64,000 nucleotides of DNA from assembly GCF_040448305.1 (NCBI RefSeq), contig NZ_CP148752.1, positions 5,929,501 through 5,993,500 of the forward strand, written 5' to 3'. The notes beneath the pieces were generated by a model, which had not been told where the DNA came from, ran no database searches, and saw only the letters and a program-made list of their open reading frames with translations. The position numbers and the translations under genes were made by a program. This DNA comes from Pseudomonas fluorescens. GTDB taxonomy: Bacteria; Pseudomonadota; Gammaproteobacteria; Pseudomonadales; Pseudomonadaceae. Positions within the stretch are counted from its first letter, which is position 1; every line of letters starts with the position of its first letter. Below are positions 1 through 8,809 of the stretch, in pieces.

Positions 1-75
1 CGCGAAGGGGTCGTCAGCCTCAACGGATATGTTGACTGATACACCGCTTTCGCGAGCAGGCTCGCTCCCACAGGG
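1..75. repeat. REP element pair, left part cut by window edge
   Basis: The sequence from 48 carries the REP core GCGAGCAGGCTCGC followed by TCCCACA. The first bases (cgcgaagggg) look like the tail of an oppositely oriented copy, so this is probably a truncated BIME lying just downstream of radA. Confidence 0.8.
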
Positions 76-93
76 TTGCGTATTAACCAGAAA

Positions 94-1461
94 CTATTCG
101 AACAACGCGTCCAACGCCTGCTCCAGACGAGTGACAGCAATGATCTGCAACCCTGCCGGCGCCTCTTTCGGCGCATTGCCCTTGGGCACGATGGCCCGCT
201 TGAAGCCATGCTTGGCAGCTTCTTTCAAACGCTCCTGACCGCTCGGCACCGGACGCACCTCACCGGAAAGCCCGACCTCACCGAACACCAGCAGATCGTG
301 GGGCAACGGCCGGTTGCGCAAACTGGACATCACCGCTGCCATCAACGCCAGGTCGGACGCCGTTTCCAGCACCTTGACCCCGCCGACCACGTTGAGAAAC
401 ACGTCCTGGTCGTGGGTCGGAATGCCACCGTGACGGTGCAGCACCGCCAGCAACATCGCCAGCCGGTTCTGGTCCAGCCCCAGTGTGACCCGACGCGGGT
501 TGGCCAGGTGACTGTCGTCCACCAGCGCCTGTACCTCCACCAGCATCGGCCGCGTGCCTTCCCAGGTTGCCATCACCACGCTACCCGGGACTTCTTCCTG
601 GGCACGGGTAAGAAAAATCGCCGAGGGGTTGGAGACTTCTTTCAGGCCCTTGTCGGTCATGCCGAACACGCCCAGTTCATTGACTGCACCGAAACGGTTC
701 TTCACCGCTCGCAGCAGGCGCAGGCGTCCGTCGGACTCGCCTTCGAAATACAGCACGGTGTCGACCATGTGTTCCAGCACCCGAGGGCCAGCCAGCGCGC
801 CTTCCTTGGTGACGTGGCCCACCAGGAAAATCGCCGTACCGCTCTGCTTGGCATAACGCACCAGCAATGCCGCGCTTTCACGCACCTGGGATACACCACC
901 CGGTGCCGATTGCAGTTGCTCGGTAAAGATCGTCTGGATCGAGTCGATCACCATCACCTTGGGCTTTTCCTGACGGGCCGTGGCGATGATGGCTTCGATG
1001 CAGGTTTCAGTCATGACGCGCAGTTGATCCTGAGGCAACCCCAGGCGCCGCGCACGCATGGCCACTTGCTGCTGGGATTCCTCACCGGTGACGTACAGCG
1101 CCGGCATGCTCTTGGCGAGGTTGCACAAGGTTTGCAACAGAATGGTCGACTTGCCGATGCCAGGGTCGCCACCGATCAGCACCACCGAGCCATCCACCAG
1201 ACCACCACCCAGAACCCGGTCGAGCTCGCTGGAGGCGGTGGAGAAGCGCGGAATTTCTTCGACACTGACTTCGGCCAGGGTCTTGATCTGCGCCTGCTGT
1301 CCGGCCCACCCGGTACGACCGCTGGGGGCGGCTGCCCCGCCGCTTTCCACCATGGTTTCGGTGAGTGTGTTCCAGGCCCCGCACTCACCGCACTGGCCGG
1401 CCCATTTGGGGAAGGTTGAGCCGCACTCGGTGCAGCCGTACATGCGCTTGGCCTTGGCCAT
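94..1461 (-). CDS. radA: DNA repair protein RadA
   Basis: A 455-residue RecA-related ATPase and helicase that promotes branch migration and processing of recombination intermediates. Visible landmarks in order: an N-terminal zinc finger with four cysteines (about C10, C13, C24, C27), Walker A GGDPGIGKST near residue 97, the RadA-specific KNRFG motif near residue 254, and a Lon-protease-like C-terminal domain. The start MAKAKRMYGC is chosen because the zinc finger begins right after it; an in-frame extension of 29 codons upstream is not RadA-like. It is transcribed away from mscL and is followed by a REP element. Length and motifs are those of the family. Confidence 0.97.
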   Translation of the reverse strand: MAKAKRMYGCTECGSTFPKWAGQCGECGAWNTLTETMVESGGAAAPSGRTGWAGQQAQIKTLAEVSVEEIPRFSTASSELDRVLGGGLVDGSVVLIGGDPGIGKSTILLQTLCNLAKSMPALYVTGEESQQQVAMRARRLGLPQDQLRVMTETCIEAIIATARQEKPKVMVIDSIQTIFTEQLQSAPGGVSQVRESAALLVRYAKQSGTAIFLVGHVTKEGALAGPRVLEHMVDTVLYFEGESDGRLRLLRAVKNRFGAVNELGVFGMTDKGLKEVSNPSAIFLTRAQEEVPGSVVMATWEGTRPMLVEVQALVDDSHLANPRRVTLGLDQNRLAMLLAVLHRHGGIPTHDQDVFLNVVGGVKVLETASDLALMAAVMSSLRNRPLPHDLLVFGEVGLSGEVRPVPSGQERLKEAAKHGFKRAIVPKGNAPKEAPAGLQIIAVTRLEQALDALFE

Positions 1462-2105
1462 CGGAACTCCCGGAAAAAACCGCGATGATAGCTCAGCCAA
1501 GGCGCGCGAGTGCGGCCAGATATTTCGCAACCCCTTTGATGACTTCAAATAACCCTATTAAATACAGGTATATTGAAATACACCCTCCATACAAAACCTT
1601 GTATAAGTATTTTTCTCAACTCGGCCAACAAACTCTAGTGACTTGCCATATCGCACGCTTTGAAAACCTATACAAACTTTATTCATTTACATACTTTATG
1701 CACAATTCCAAAAACACTCACACAATACACAGCATTGATTCAGAGAAACACGCAACTTGTCTGACACCCAAAACTAACGAAACAGTTAATACCACTGCAA
1801 CTACAATTAATTTTCAATAGAGCCTTCTGACCACTAACTGCCAGATCATCTTTAACGCCCCGATTCAGAGATGGTCTCTCAACCTTGGCTCGCCCACACA
1901 AACGACGCCATTTCGCTGAAAAAAATCGTCGTATGCAAAACTCCGCAGAAGGCCTGGCCGCCCCACAGATGAGATCCATCGGTGAATTTTTCAACACCAC
2001 CCGGGTCGATTGCTGGCAAGCACAGCAGGCAGTTGATTCGAGCAGGAAGCGATTTGCTGATTTACACTGCGTGCATCAACCTCATCTGTAACAAGGAAAT
2101 AACCT
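1462..2105. other. Long intergenic region with AT-rich core (radA-mscL)
   Basis: This 644-bp stretch holds no convincing gene. About 1545-1830 is strikingly AT-rich compared with the surrounding GC-rich genome. Open frames across it code for peptides with no recognisable features and no good ribosome binding site. The remainder should hold the divergent promoters of radA and mscL. A small RNA or a remnant of foreign DNA cannot be excluded. Confidence 0.6.
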
Positions 2106-2519
2106 ATGGGCGTGCTCAATGAGTTCAAGGCCTTCGCGGTCAAAGGCAACGTGGTCGACATGGCCGTCGGTATCATCATCGGTGCGGCCTTTGGCAAGAT
2201 CGTTACGTCGTTTGTCGGTGACCTGATCATGCCGCCAATCGGGATGCTGATCGGTGGCGTGGACTTCAGTGATCTGGCCATAACGCTCAAGGCAGCGGAG
2301 GGTGCTGCTCCGGCAGTGATGCTGGCTTATGGCAAATTCATCCAGACCATCATCGACTTCGTCATCGTCGCCTTCGCGATCTTCATGGGCGTCAAGGCCA
2401 TCAACCGCCTGAAGCGCGAAGAGGCCGTGGCCCCTAGCCTGCCGCCGGTTCCAACCAAGGAAGAAGAGTTGCTGGGCGAGATCCGCGACTTGCTCAAGGC
2501 CCAGAACAACCGGCCTTGA
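2106..2519 (+). CDS. mscL: Large-conductance mechanosensitive channel MscL
   Basis: A 137-residue inner-membrane pentameric channel that opens under hypo-osmotic shock. The N-terminus MGVLNEFKAFAVKGNVVDMA is the typical amphipathic helix leading into TM1 (about residues 16-45, rich in G, A, V and I); TM2 is about residues 70-98, followed by a charged cytoplasmic helix near EEELLGEIRDLL. An AAGGAAAT ribosome site lies just before the ATG. Full length for the family. It converges with fpr across a shared terminator. Confidence 0.97.
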   Translation: MGVLNEFKAFAVKGNVVDMAVGIIIGAAFGKIVTSFVGDLIMPPIGMLIGGVDFSDLAITLKAAEGAAPAVMLAYGKFIQTIIDFVIVAFAIFMGVKAINRLKREEAVAPSLPPVPTKEEELLGEIRDLLKAQNNRP

Positions 2520-2529
2520 CAGCATTAGC

Positions 2530-2563
2530 AAAAAAAAACGGCGCCTTCGAGGCGCCGTTTTTC
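2530..2563. terminator. Bidirectional intrinsic terminator, mscL/fpr
   Basis: AACGGCGCC-TTCGA-GGCGCCGTT stem-loop with an A run on the left and a T run on the right, so it can terminate mscL on the plus strand and fpr on the minus strand. Confidence 0.9.
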
Positions 2564-3340
2564 TTACCAGAAGTTTTCCACCGCCACCTGGCCGGGTCGC
2601 CGGCTGAGGCTCAAGTGCATATCCCGCTTTTTGAGCAGCTTGCGCGTGTCATCGATCATCTGCGGATTGCCGCACAGCATGACCCGTGAGTGCTCGGGCG
2701 TCAGCGCAACACCCGCGGTGCGCTCCAGTTCGCCGTTTTCAATCAGCGCGGTGATCCGCCCGTTCAATGCACCGGGATGTTGCTCACGAGTGACTGTGGT
2801 GATCAATTGCAGTTTGTGTGCGTACTCCGCCAGATATTCAAGTTTCGCCAGCCCTGCGATCAGTTCCTGATAAGCCAGTTCCCGGGCTTCGCGAACGCTG
2901 TAGACCAGAATGATCCGCTCGAATCGCTCCCAGACTTCGAAGTCCTGGAGTATCGACAGGAACGGCGCGATGCCCGTGCCTGTGGCTAACAACCACAGAT
3001 CAGGCCCATCGACAAACCGGTCCAGCGTCAGGTAACCGAAGGCCTGGCGGTCGACCAGCAATGCATCACCAACGCCCAGTCGGCTGAGTTCGCTGGTGAA
3101 CTCACCGCCCGGTACAACAATGGAGAAGAACTCGAGGAACTCGTCAAAGGGCGAGGACACCATCGAATAGGCGCGCCATACCGTGCTGCCGTCAGCCTTG
3201 GTGACGCCCAATCGGGCAAACTGCCCCGCCCGAAAACGAAACCCTGCATCCCGCGTGGCGCGCAGGGTAAACAGGTTCGGGGTCAACGGATGAACCTCGA
3301 GCAAGGTCTGACGGGTAAATTTTTCTTCACTGACGGACAT
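2564..3340 (-). CDS. Ferredoxin-NADP+ reductase, FprB type
   Basis: A 258-residue FAD flavoprotein exchanging electrons between NADPH and ferredoxin or flavodoxin. The FAD-binding motif RAYSMVSSP lies around residue 56 and the NADP-binding GTGIAPFLS stretch follows, with the conserved CGNPQMID loop near the C-terminus. The protein ends in NFW; a terminal Trp is typical of E. coli-like Fpr, whereas the second Pseudomonas paralogue (FprA) ends in Lys, hence the FprB assignment. The start MSVSEEKF is preferred over a Met four codons earlier because AAGGCTCC-like sequence sits nearby, but either is possible. Divergent from the LuxR gene, matching the P. putida arrangement as I recall it. Confidence 0.88.
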   Translation of the reverse strand: MSVSEEKFTRQTLLEVHPLTPNLFTLRATRDAGFRFRAGQFARLGVTKADGSTVWRAYSMVSSPFDEFLEFFSIVVPGGEFTSELSRLGVGDALLVDRQAFGYLTLDRFVDGPDLWLLATGTGIAPFLSILQDFEVWERFERIILVYSVREARELAYQELIAGLAKLEYLAEYAHKLQLITTVTREQHPGALNGRITALIENGELERTAGVALTPEHSRVMLCGNPQMIDDTRKLLKKRDMHLSLSRRPGQVAVENFW

Positions 3341-3561
3341 GGAAGGCTCCAATCAAAAGATACCCCAGTGTCCCGCAAAGAAAGCAGCGTAACCACCGAC
3401 AATTTGTAGTGACATTAATCTGTACTAGTGACCGAATACTAAATGCGGCACACAACCATCAATACAAAATGACAAATGGCATTTTATAATTCATCAATTG
3501 CCTAAGAACCAGGAACACACTTTTTCAACAGTCAAAAGAGCAAAATTGTCGAACCATAATC

Positions 3562-3577
3562 GTAGGAACTGTCCTAC
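3562..3577. promoter_or_regulatory. Inverted repeat upstream of LuxR solo
   Basis: GTAGGA-ACTG-TCCTAC, 6-bp perfect arms, about 70 bp before the LuxR gene start and within the fpr/LuxR divergent region (3341-3644). It is a plausible dimeric regulator site, possibly a lux-box-like element, although it does not match the classical lux box closely. Confidence 0.5.
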
Positions 3578-3594
3578 ACTTCGTGGCGTGCCGG

Positions 3595-3610
3595 ATCTTG
3601 GATCCAAGAT
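3595..3610. promoter_or_regulatory. 16-bp perfect palindrome upstream of LuxR solo
   Basis: ATCTTGGATCCAAGAT is fully self-complementary and is flanked on both sides by CCGG. It lies 35-50 bp before the LuxR gene start. It may be an operator or a leader hairpin; no terminator-like T run follows. Confidence 0.5.
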
Positions 3611-3644
3611 TGCATCCGGAAGACACGTTAATGGAGATCATTGT

Positions 3645-4358
3645 ATGGAGATCTGGAAGGAGTCACAGCTCAACCAATTGGCACACACACAAGAGATCAA
3701 TACCGCCTATCGAATCGCGCTCAACTTCGCTAGAAACCTTGGATATAAATTTTGTGGCTTTTCAATTACTTCGAACTCAGTCGTGACCGGCGCCAGTCCG
3801 GTGAACCTGAACAATTTTCCCCATGAGTGGAACATTCAATATGAAAAAAACAACACCACGCAAATAGACCCGGTAGTGGCGCACTGCAATCACTCAACAT
3901 TGCCTGTTCTCTGGAGCGAAGAGCTTTTTTCCAGGACGCCATGGCTATGGCAGTTGCTGCAGCAACAAGGTTTGCGGCATGGCTGGTCCCAGGCGATCCA
4001 CGATGAGGAGAGCGGCCTGCACAGTATTCTCAGCCTGGCCAGAAGCCACTGCCCGATTTCAGCTTATGAGCTGTACGAGAATCTCGGATTCTCGGTGTTC
4101 ATCAGTCGCCATTTGCACGCTCTGGCGCTCGAGATGCAACCGAAAAAAAAGGCTCGCCCCCAGGTTCCTCCCTTGTCACGGCGGGAACTCGAAGTATTGA
4201 AACTGTCGGCCGATGGCAAGACGGCCTATGAAATTGCCAGGATCCTCAATTTGAGTGAACGCACGGTCAATTTTCATGTGCACAGGGCTATCGAGAAGCT
4301 CGGCGTCAACAACAAGATTGCGGCAGTCATCGCCGCGGCCCGGTCCGGAGCCATCTGA
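3645..4358 (+). CDS. ppoR: LuxR-family solo regulator with AHL-binding domain (PpoR-like)
   Basis: A 237-residue regulator with an N-terminal autoinducer-binding domain (about 20-165) and a C-terminal GerE-type helix-turn-helix (about 175-235, LSRRELEVLKLSADGKTAYEIA). All six ligand-pocket positions usual for acyl-homoserine-lactone receptors are present: W62, Y66, D75, P76, W90 and G113. No luxI synthase is in the window, so it is a solo. The neighbourhood (fpr, then rlmG) matches P. putida ppoR, which responds to 3-oxo-C6-HSL. Start chosen at MEIWKES, preceded by TGGAGA; an upstream in-frame extension would run through both palindromes. Probably cytoplasmic, DNA-binding upon ligand. Confidence 0.85.
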   Translation: MEIWKESQLNQLAHTQEINTAYRIALNFARNLGYKFCGFSITSNSVVTGASPVNLNNFPHEWNIQYEKNNTTQIDPVVAHCNHSTLPVLWSEELFSRTPWLWQLLQQQGLRHGWSQAIHDEESGLHSILSLARSHCPISAYELYENLGFSVFISRHLHALALEMQPKKKARPQVPPLSRRELEVLKLSADGKTAYEIARILNLSERTVNFHVHRAIEKLGVNNKIAAVIAAARSGAI

Positions 4359-4533
4359 AAGCGCCCGACTGCGGGAAAACCTGCGGGTAATCCAGGCAAA
4401 AAAAACGTACCATTTGCGGTCCCTCCTGAGTGATGGCGTGTAGACCTTCACGACGCAGTACACTCGGACGGCTCCGCCCGCTCCAACGCCTTCAGGCAGC
4501 GGGATATCCGTTGATTACCCAGAGCCCCGCCCC

Positions 4534-5658
4534 ATGCCTTTGCTCGAAACACCCTTCGCCAGCCTTGACCTGATCCGCCAGCCCGAACAGCAGAACGAAC
4601 CGCTGCAAGCTTTCGATGCAGCCGATGAATACCTGCTCAATCATCTGGCCGAACAGCAGCCGGCGTCGGACACCCGGGTATTGGTGCTCAATGACAGTTT
4701 CGGCGCATTGGCGGCCAGCCTCGCGGGCAAGGTGCGGGTGGCCAGCAGCGGTGATTCGTTCCTGGCCTTGCAGGGTCTGGAAAAGAACCTGGTGCGCAAC
4801 GGCCTGGCGTTTGATGCGGTGCCGAGCGTACCCGCCAGCGAAACCCCAGCCGGGCCGTTCGACTGCGTACTCATCCGTGTACCGAAAACCCTGGCGCTGC
4901 TGGAAGAACAACTGATCCGCCTGCAAGGCCAACTGGCACCCGGCGCCCAAGTGGTTGCCGCCGCCATGATCAAGCATCTGCCCCGGGCGGCGGGCGACTT
5001 GCTGGAGCGTTACATCGGCCCCGTGCAAGCCTCGTTGGCGGTGAAGAAGGCGCGGCTGTTGATTGCCACGGCTCAGGACAAAACGCCAGCGGTGTCGCCT
5101 TACCCAACGCGATACAGACTCGACGAACCGGATATCGAACTGCTCAACCACGCCAATGTGTTTTGCCGCGAAGGCCTGGACATCGGCACCCGGGCATTTT
5201 TGCCACACCTGCCGAAAAACCTTGGCTCGGCGCGGGTCGCCGATCTCGGTTGCGGCAACGGCGTCCTGGCCATCGCCAGCGCCCTGCAAAACCCCGAGGC
5301 CCACTACACGCTGGTGGACGAGTCGTTCATGGCCGTGCAATCGGCGTCCGAGAACTGGCGCGCAGCCTTGGGTGAACGGGAAGTGATCGTGCGAGCCGGT
5401 GATGGCCTGGCCGGCCAGGAACCGCAATCGCTTGACGTCGTGCTGTGCAATCCACCGTTTCACCAGCAACAGGTGGTGGGCGACTTCCTGGCCTGGCGAA
5501 TGTTCCAGCAGGCGCGCGAAGCGCTGGTCGTGGGCGGCGCGCTGTACATCGTCGGCAATCGTCACCTGGGTTACCACAGCAAGCTGGCGCGATTGTTCCG
5601 CGGTGTCGAGCAAGTGGCGGCCAATCCGAAATTCGTGATCCTCAAGGCGCGCAAGTAA
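4534..5658 (+). CDS. rlmG: 23S rRNA (guanine-1835-N2)-methyltransferase
   Basis: A 374-residue SAM-dependent methyltransferase that modifies G1835 of 23S rRNA. It has the RlmC/RlmG two-domain layout: a degenerate N-terminal methyltransferase-like half and a catalytic C-terminal half with motif I ADLGCGNGVLAI (about residue 236) and the NPPF motif (CNPPFHQQQ, about residue 306) used for base amination-site methylation. Length is normal. The gene stands alone between the LuxR solo and the minus-strand oxidase operon. Confidence 0.93.
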   Translation: MPLLETPFASLDLIRQPEQQNEPLQAFDAADEYLLNHLAEQQPASDTRVLVLNDSFGALAASLAGKVRVASSGDSFLALQGLEKNLVRNGLAFDAVPSVPASETPAGPFDCVLIRVPKTLALLEEQLIRLQGQLAPGAQVVAAAMIKHLPRAAGDLLERYIGPVQASLAVKKARLLIATAQDKTPAVSPYPTRYRLDEPDIELLNHANVFCREGLDIGTRAFLPHLPKNLGSARVADLGCGNGVLAIASALQNPEAHYTLVDESFMAVQSASENWRAALGEREVIVRAGDGLAGQEPQSLDVVLCNPPFHQQQVVGDFLAWRMFQQAREALVVGGALYIVGNRHLGYHSKLARLFRGVEQVAANPKFVILKARK

Positions 5659-5663
5659 CAGGC

Positions 5664-5688
5664 AAAAAAAACCCTCCGGTCGGAGGGT
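5664..5688 (-). terminator. Terminator of the cio operon
   Basis: On the minus strand the stem ACCCTCC/GGAGGGT is followed by seven T residues. It lies downstream of the DUF2474 gene and overlaps the end of the rlmG transcript. Confidence 0.8.
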
Positions 5689-5722
5689 CGTAAATCCGCG
5701 CCTCGAGGCCACGGGAGAGATG

Positions 5723-5890
5723 TCAGTGCGTGGTCAGGCCGGCCGCGTTCATGAACAGTCGCATCAGGCTGGCGACGATGAACAAGGCGCCCACGCTGCC
5801 GACCCAGATCAGGACCAACCAGCCGAGCCGCTGCCACAGCGGCTTTTTTTCGGCTTCTTCAATGTCGTGCAGGGAATGTTTGCCGTTCAT
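5723..5890 (-). CDS. DUF2474 small membrane protein, CydX-like oxidase partner
   Basis: A 55-residue protein with a soluble, charged N-terminus (MNGKHSLHDIEEAEKKPLWQ) and one transmembrane helix at about residues 22-46. DUF2474 proteins are encoded next to cyanide-insensitive bd-type oxidases and are thought to play the part CydX plays in E. coli. It follows cioB on the same strand, but a single REP lies between them (5933-5959). The start at 5890 avoids an upstream frame that would translate the REP sequence. Function is by position and family, not shown directly. Confidence 0.82.
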   Translation of the reverse strand: MNGKHSLHDIEEAEKKPLWQRLGWLVLIWVGSVGALFIVASLMRLFMNAAGLTTH

Positions 5891-5932
5891 TGATAAATCC
5901 TCCGATGTAGATCGATGGCGTCTGTCAGGACG

Positions 5933-5959
5933 CCATCGCGAGCAGGCTCGCTCCCACAT
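5933..5959. repeat. Single REP element between cioB and DUF2474 gene
   Basis: One copy of the CGCGAGCAGGCTCGCTCCCACA unit inside the operon. REP hairpins in such positions may stabilise the upstream mRNA and separate expression of the small subunit. Confidence 0.85.
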
Positions 5960-5979
5960 TAGTTTCGTGGCGCACAGGG

Positions 5980-6987
5980 CTAGTGATAGCCGTCTTCATG
6001 GGTGACCTTGCCGCGGAACACGTAGTAGCTCCAGAAGGTGTAGCCCAGGATGAACGGGATGATGAACAGCGTGCCCACCAGCATGAAGCCCTGGCTTTGC
6101 GGCGGCGCGGCGGCGTCCCAGATCGAGATCGACGGCGGGATGATGTTCGGCCACAGGCTGATGCCCAACCCGCTGTAACCAAGGAAGATCAGCACCAGGG
6201 TCAGCAGGAACGGCGTGTAATGCGCGTTGCGGGCCACGGCGCGGATCAGGCCGTACATCGTCACCAGCACCAGGATCGGCACCGGCATGAACCAGAACAG
6301 ATTCGGCATGGTGAACCAGCGAGCGGCGATATCCGTGTGGGCCAACGGGGTCCAGATGCTGACGATGCCGATCACCGCCAGCAGCACGAAGGCCAATGGC
6401 CGTGCCAGATCATGCATCTGTTCCTGCAACTTGCCTTCGGTCTTCATGATCAGCCAGGTGCAACCGAGCAAGGCATACGCCACCACCAGCGCCGCACCAC
6501 AGAACATCGTGAACGGTGTCAGCCAGTCCAGTGAACCACCGGCGAACTGCCGGTTGACCACCGGCAGCCCGTCGATGAACGCGCCAAGCGCAACGCCCTG
6601 GAAGAACGTCGCAGTGACCGAGCCACCGATGAATGCCTTGTCCCACAGGTGGCGCTTGTCGTCCCTGGCCTTGAAGCGGAACTCGAAGGCCACACCGCGG
6701 AAGATCAGCCCGATCAACATCAGGATCAGCGGCAGGTACAGCGCCGAGAGCACCACCGAATAGGCCAGCGGAAACGCGCCGAACAACGCCGCGCCACCCA
6801 ACACCAGCCAGGTCTCGTTGCCGTCCCAGACCGGGGCGACGGTGTTCATCATCACATCGCGATCGGTCTTGCCCGGAATGAACGGGAAGAGAATGCCGAT
6901 GCCCAGGTCGAAACCGTCCATGACCACGTACATCATGATGCCGAAGATGATGATCACGGCCCAGATCAGCGGAAGATCAATACCCAT
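5980..6987 (-). CDS. cioB: Cyanide-insensitive quinol oxidase subunit II (CydB family)
   Basis: A 335-residue multi-spanning subunit II of the bd-type terminal oxidase. The N-terminus MGIDLPLIWAVIIIFGIMMYVVMDGFDLGIGILFP is the CydB signature with the conserved DGFDLG. Eight to nine hydrophobic helices are evident. Start ATG lies 3 nt after the stop of cioA, so the genes are co-transcribed and probably translationally coupled. Partners: CioA and the DUF2474 protein, in the inner membrane. Confidence 0.95.
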   Translation of the reverse strand: MGIDLPLIWAVIIIFGIMMYVVMDGFDLGIGILFPFIPGKTDRDVMMNTVAPVWDGNETWLVLGGAALFGAFPLAYSVVLSALYLPLILMLIGLIFRGVAFEFRFKARDDKRHLWDKAFIGGSVTATFFQGVALGAFIDGLPVVNRQFAGGSLDWLTPFTMFCGAALVVAYALLGCTWLIMKTEGKLQEQMHDLARPLAFVLLAVIGIVSIWTPLAHTDIAARWFTMPNLFWFMPVPILVLVTMYGLIRAVARNAHYTPFLLTLVLIFLGYSGLGISLWPNIIPPSISIWDAAAPPQSQGFMLVGTLFIIPFILGYTFWSYYVFRGKVTHEDGYH

Positions 6988-6990
6988 GAT

Positions 6991-8418
6991 TCAAATCTCC
7001 TTGGTCAGGCTGTGGCCGGCATCGTCGGCGGCGGCGGACAGCGGACGGGCCGGTGTGCGTTTCTGGCCGGGGCCTCCGTCGTTGGTTTCCTTGCCTTCGT
7101 CGGTCTTCGGCCCCTTGCGCACCAGGCGCATCATGTAGCCAAGACCGGCGCCAAACAGCGCGAAATAAACCACGACAAACAGGACCAGGGTGATGCTCAT
7201 CTGCATAAAACTATGGTTGGACGACGCATCCGCCGTACGCATCAGGCCATAGACCACCCATGGCTGACGGCCAATTTCCGTGGTGAACCAGCCAGCGAGG
7301 ATCGCGATCAGGCCGGACGGCCCCATCCACAGCGCCAGATACAGGAACGGCCGCGAGGTGTAGAGGGTGTCGCGCTTGCGCAGCCACAGGCTCCACAAAC
7401 CGGTGAAGATCATCAGGAAACCCAGGCCCACCATGATCCGGAACGACCAGAACACAATGGTCGAATTCGGTCGGTCTTCAGGCGGGAACTCCTTGAGCGC
7501 CGGGACTTGCTTGTCCAGTGAGTGGGTGAGGATCAGGCTGCCCAGGTACGGGATTTCGACGGCGAACTTGGTTTTCTCCTCTTTCATGTCCGGCCAGCCG
7601 AACAGGATCAGCGGAGTCGCCTCGTTACCCTTGTTTTCCCAGTGGCCTTCGATCGCGGCGATTTTTGCCGGCTGATGCTCAAGCGTATTGAGACCGTGGA
7701 AGTCACCGATGACCGCCTGGATCGGCGCGACGATCAATGCCATCCACATGGCCATCGAGAGCATTTTGCGGATCGCCGGGTTGTCCTTGCCGCGCAGCAA
7801 ATGCCAGGCCGCGGAGGAGCCGACGAAGAAGGCCGTGGCGACGAACGCCGCCGTGGCCATGTGCATCAGGCGATACGGGAACGACGGGTTGAAGATAACC
7901 GCCAGCCAGTCGGTGGGTATGACCTGACCGTTGACGATCTCGAAGCCCTGCGGGGTCTGCATCCAGCTATTGGAAGCGAGAATCCAGAACGTGGAGATCA
8001 ACGTACCGATGGCCACCATCACGGTGGCGAAGAAGTGCAGGCCACGCCCGACCTTGTTCCAGCCAAACAGCATGACGCCGAGGAACCCGGCTTCGAGGAA
8101 GAATGCCGTGAGCACTTCATAGGTCAGCAACGGTCCGGTCACGGAACCGGCGAAGTCCGAGAAGCGGCTCCAGTTGGTGCCGAACTGATAGGCCATCACC
8201 AGGCCGGAAACCACCCCCATGCCGAAGTTGACGGCAAAGATCTTCGACCAGAAATGGTAGAGGTCACGGTAGGTGTCGTTATGGGTTTTCAGCCACAGGC
8301 CTTCGAGTACTGCCAGGTAACTCGCCAGGCCGATGGTGATGGCCGGAAACAGGATGTGGAACGAGATGGTGAACGCGAACTGAATTCGGGCGAGATCAAG
8401 TGCCTCTAAACCGAACAT
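6991..8418 (-). CDS. cioA: Cyanide-insensitive quinol oxidase subunit I (CydA family)
   Basis: A 475-residue haem-bearing subunit I that oxidises ubiquinol and reduces O2 to water without proton pumping. H21 in TISFHILFP is the b595 axial ligand, and a second His lies in YRLMHMATAAF (b558 ligand region). The shortened Q loop and GRQPWVVYGLMRTADA are typical of the CIO subgroup that tolerates cyanide. The charged C-terminal tail past residue 440 is of low complexity. MFGLEALDLARIQFAF is the canonical start, with AGGAAGACTT as ribosome site; a long upstream in-frame extension has no family resemblance. Confidence 0.95.
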   Translation of the reverse strand: MFGLEALDLARIQFAFTISFHILFPAITIGLASYLAVLEGLWLKTHNDTYRDLYHFWSKIFAVNFGMGVVSGLVMAYQFGTNWSRFSDFAGSVTGPLLTYEVLTAFFLEAGFLGVMLFGWNKVGRGLHFFATVMVAIGTLISTFWILASNSWMQTPQGFEIVNGQVIPTDWLAVIFNPSFPYRLMHMATAAFVATAFFVGSSAAWHLLRGKDNPAIRKMLSMAMWMALIVAPIQAVIGDFHGLNTLEHQPAKIAAIEGHWENKGNEATPLILFGWPDMKEEKTKFAVEIPYLGSLILTHSLDKQVPALKEFPPEDRPNSTIVFWSFRIMVGLGFLMIFTGLWSLWLRKRDTLYTSRPFLYLALWMGPSGLIAILAGWFTTEIGRQPWVVYGLMRTADASSNHSFMQMSITLVLFVVVYFALFGAGLGYMMRLVRKGPKTDEGKETNDGGPGQKRTPARPLSAAADDAGHSLTKEI

Positions 8419-8580
8419 AAGTCTTCCTCTGTCAGGTAGTACGGCTGCTGGCTTAAAGCCTGCACCCACGGCCCCCACGGATATGGAGTGTGGCGAATCT
8501 CTGCTTGTTCTTTTTTTTGCACGCATCACAACGCAGGGAGTCTGGCCTTGCGGCCGCCGGATCAAATCCTTTTGTGGGTT

Positions 8581-8594
8581 TTGACCTGGATCAA
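8581..8594 (-). promoter_or_regulatory. ANR/FNR box upstream of cioA
   Basis: On the minus strand TTGATCCAGGTCAA matches the FNR/ANR consensus TTGAT-N4-ATCAA closely. It sits about 163 bp before the cioA start in the 391-bp cioA/MFS intergenic region. ANR is known to repress cioAB in P. aeruginosa under low oxygen; repression here is inferred. A perfect 10-bp palindrome TCAACGTTGA abuts it at 8595-8604. Confidence 0.75.
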
Positions 8595-8809
8595 TCAACG
8601 TTGAAAGAGTAGTCCCAATTTCGGGGATGACTCGCGTGGTCTTTTGCCGCGTGACAAGTTGCCTCACGGACTTGGTCACGAGCTGAAATGCATTTCCTGT
8701 GGGAACCTGGAGAAAATCGATGTCTGGCTAACTAAATTTTCTGTCACTGCAACTTCCTGTTACAGCTTGGTGATAACCTCGCCTCTCCCCTTCCCCAGAT
8801 TTGCCGCAG

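Noticed and set aside
76..1419. Long open frame opposite radA
   Set aside because: High-GC antisense shadow; Gln/His/Arg-rich and without a ribosome site, while the minus strand encodes RadA motifs.
1740..2000. Short minus-strand frame in the AT-rich gap
   Set aside because: No ribosome site, no domain, and it crosses the likely mscL promoter region.
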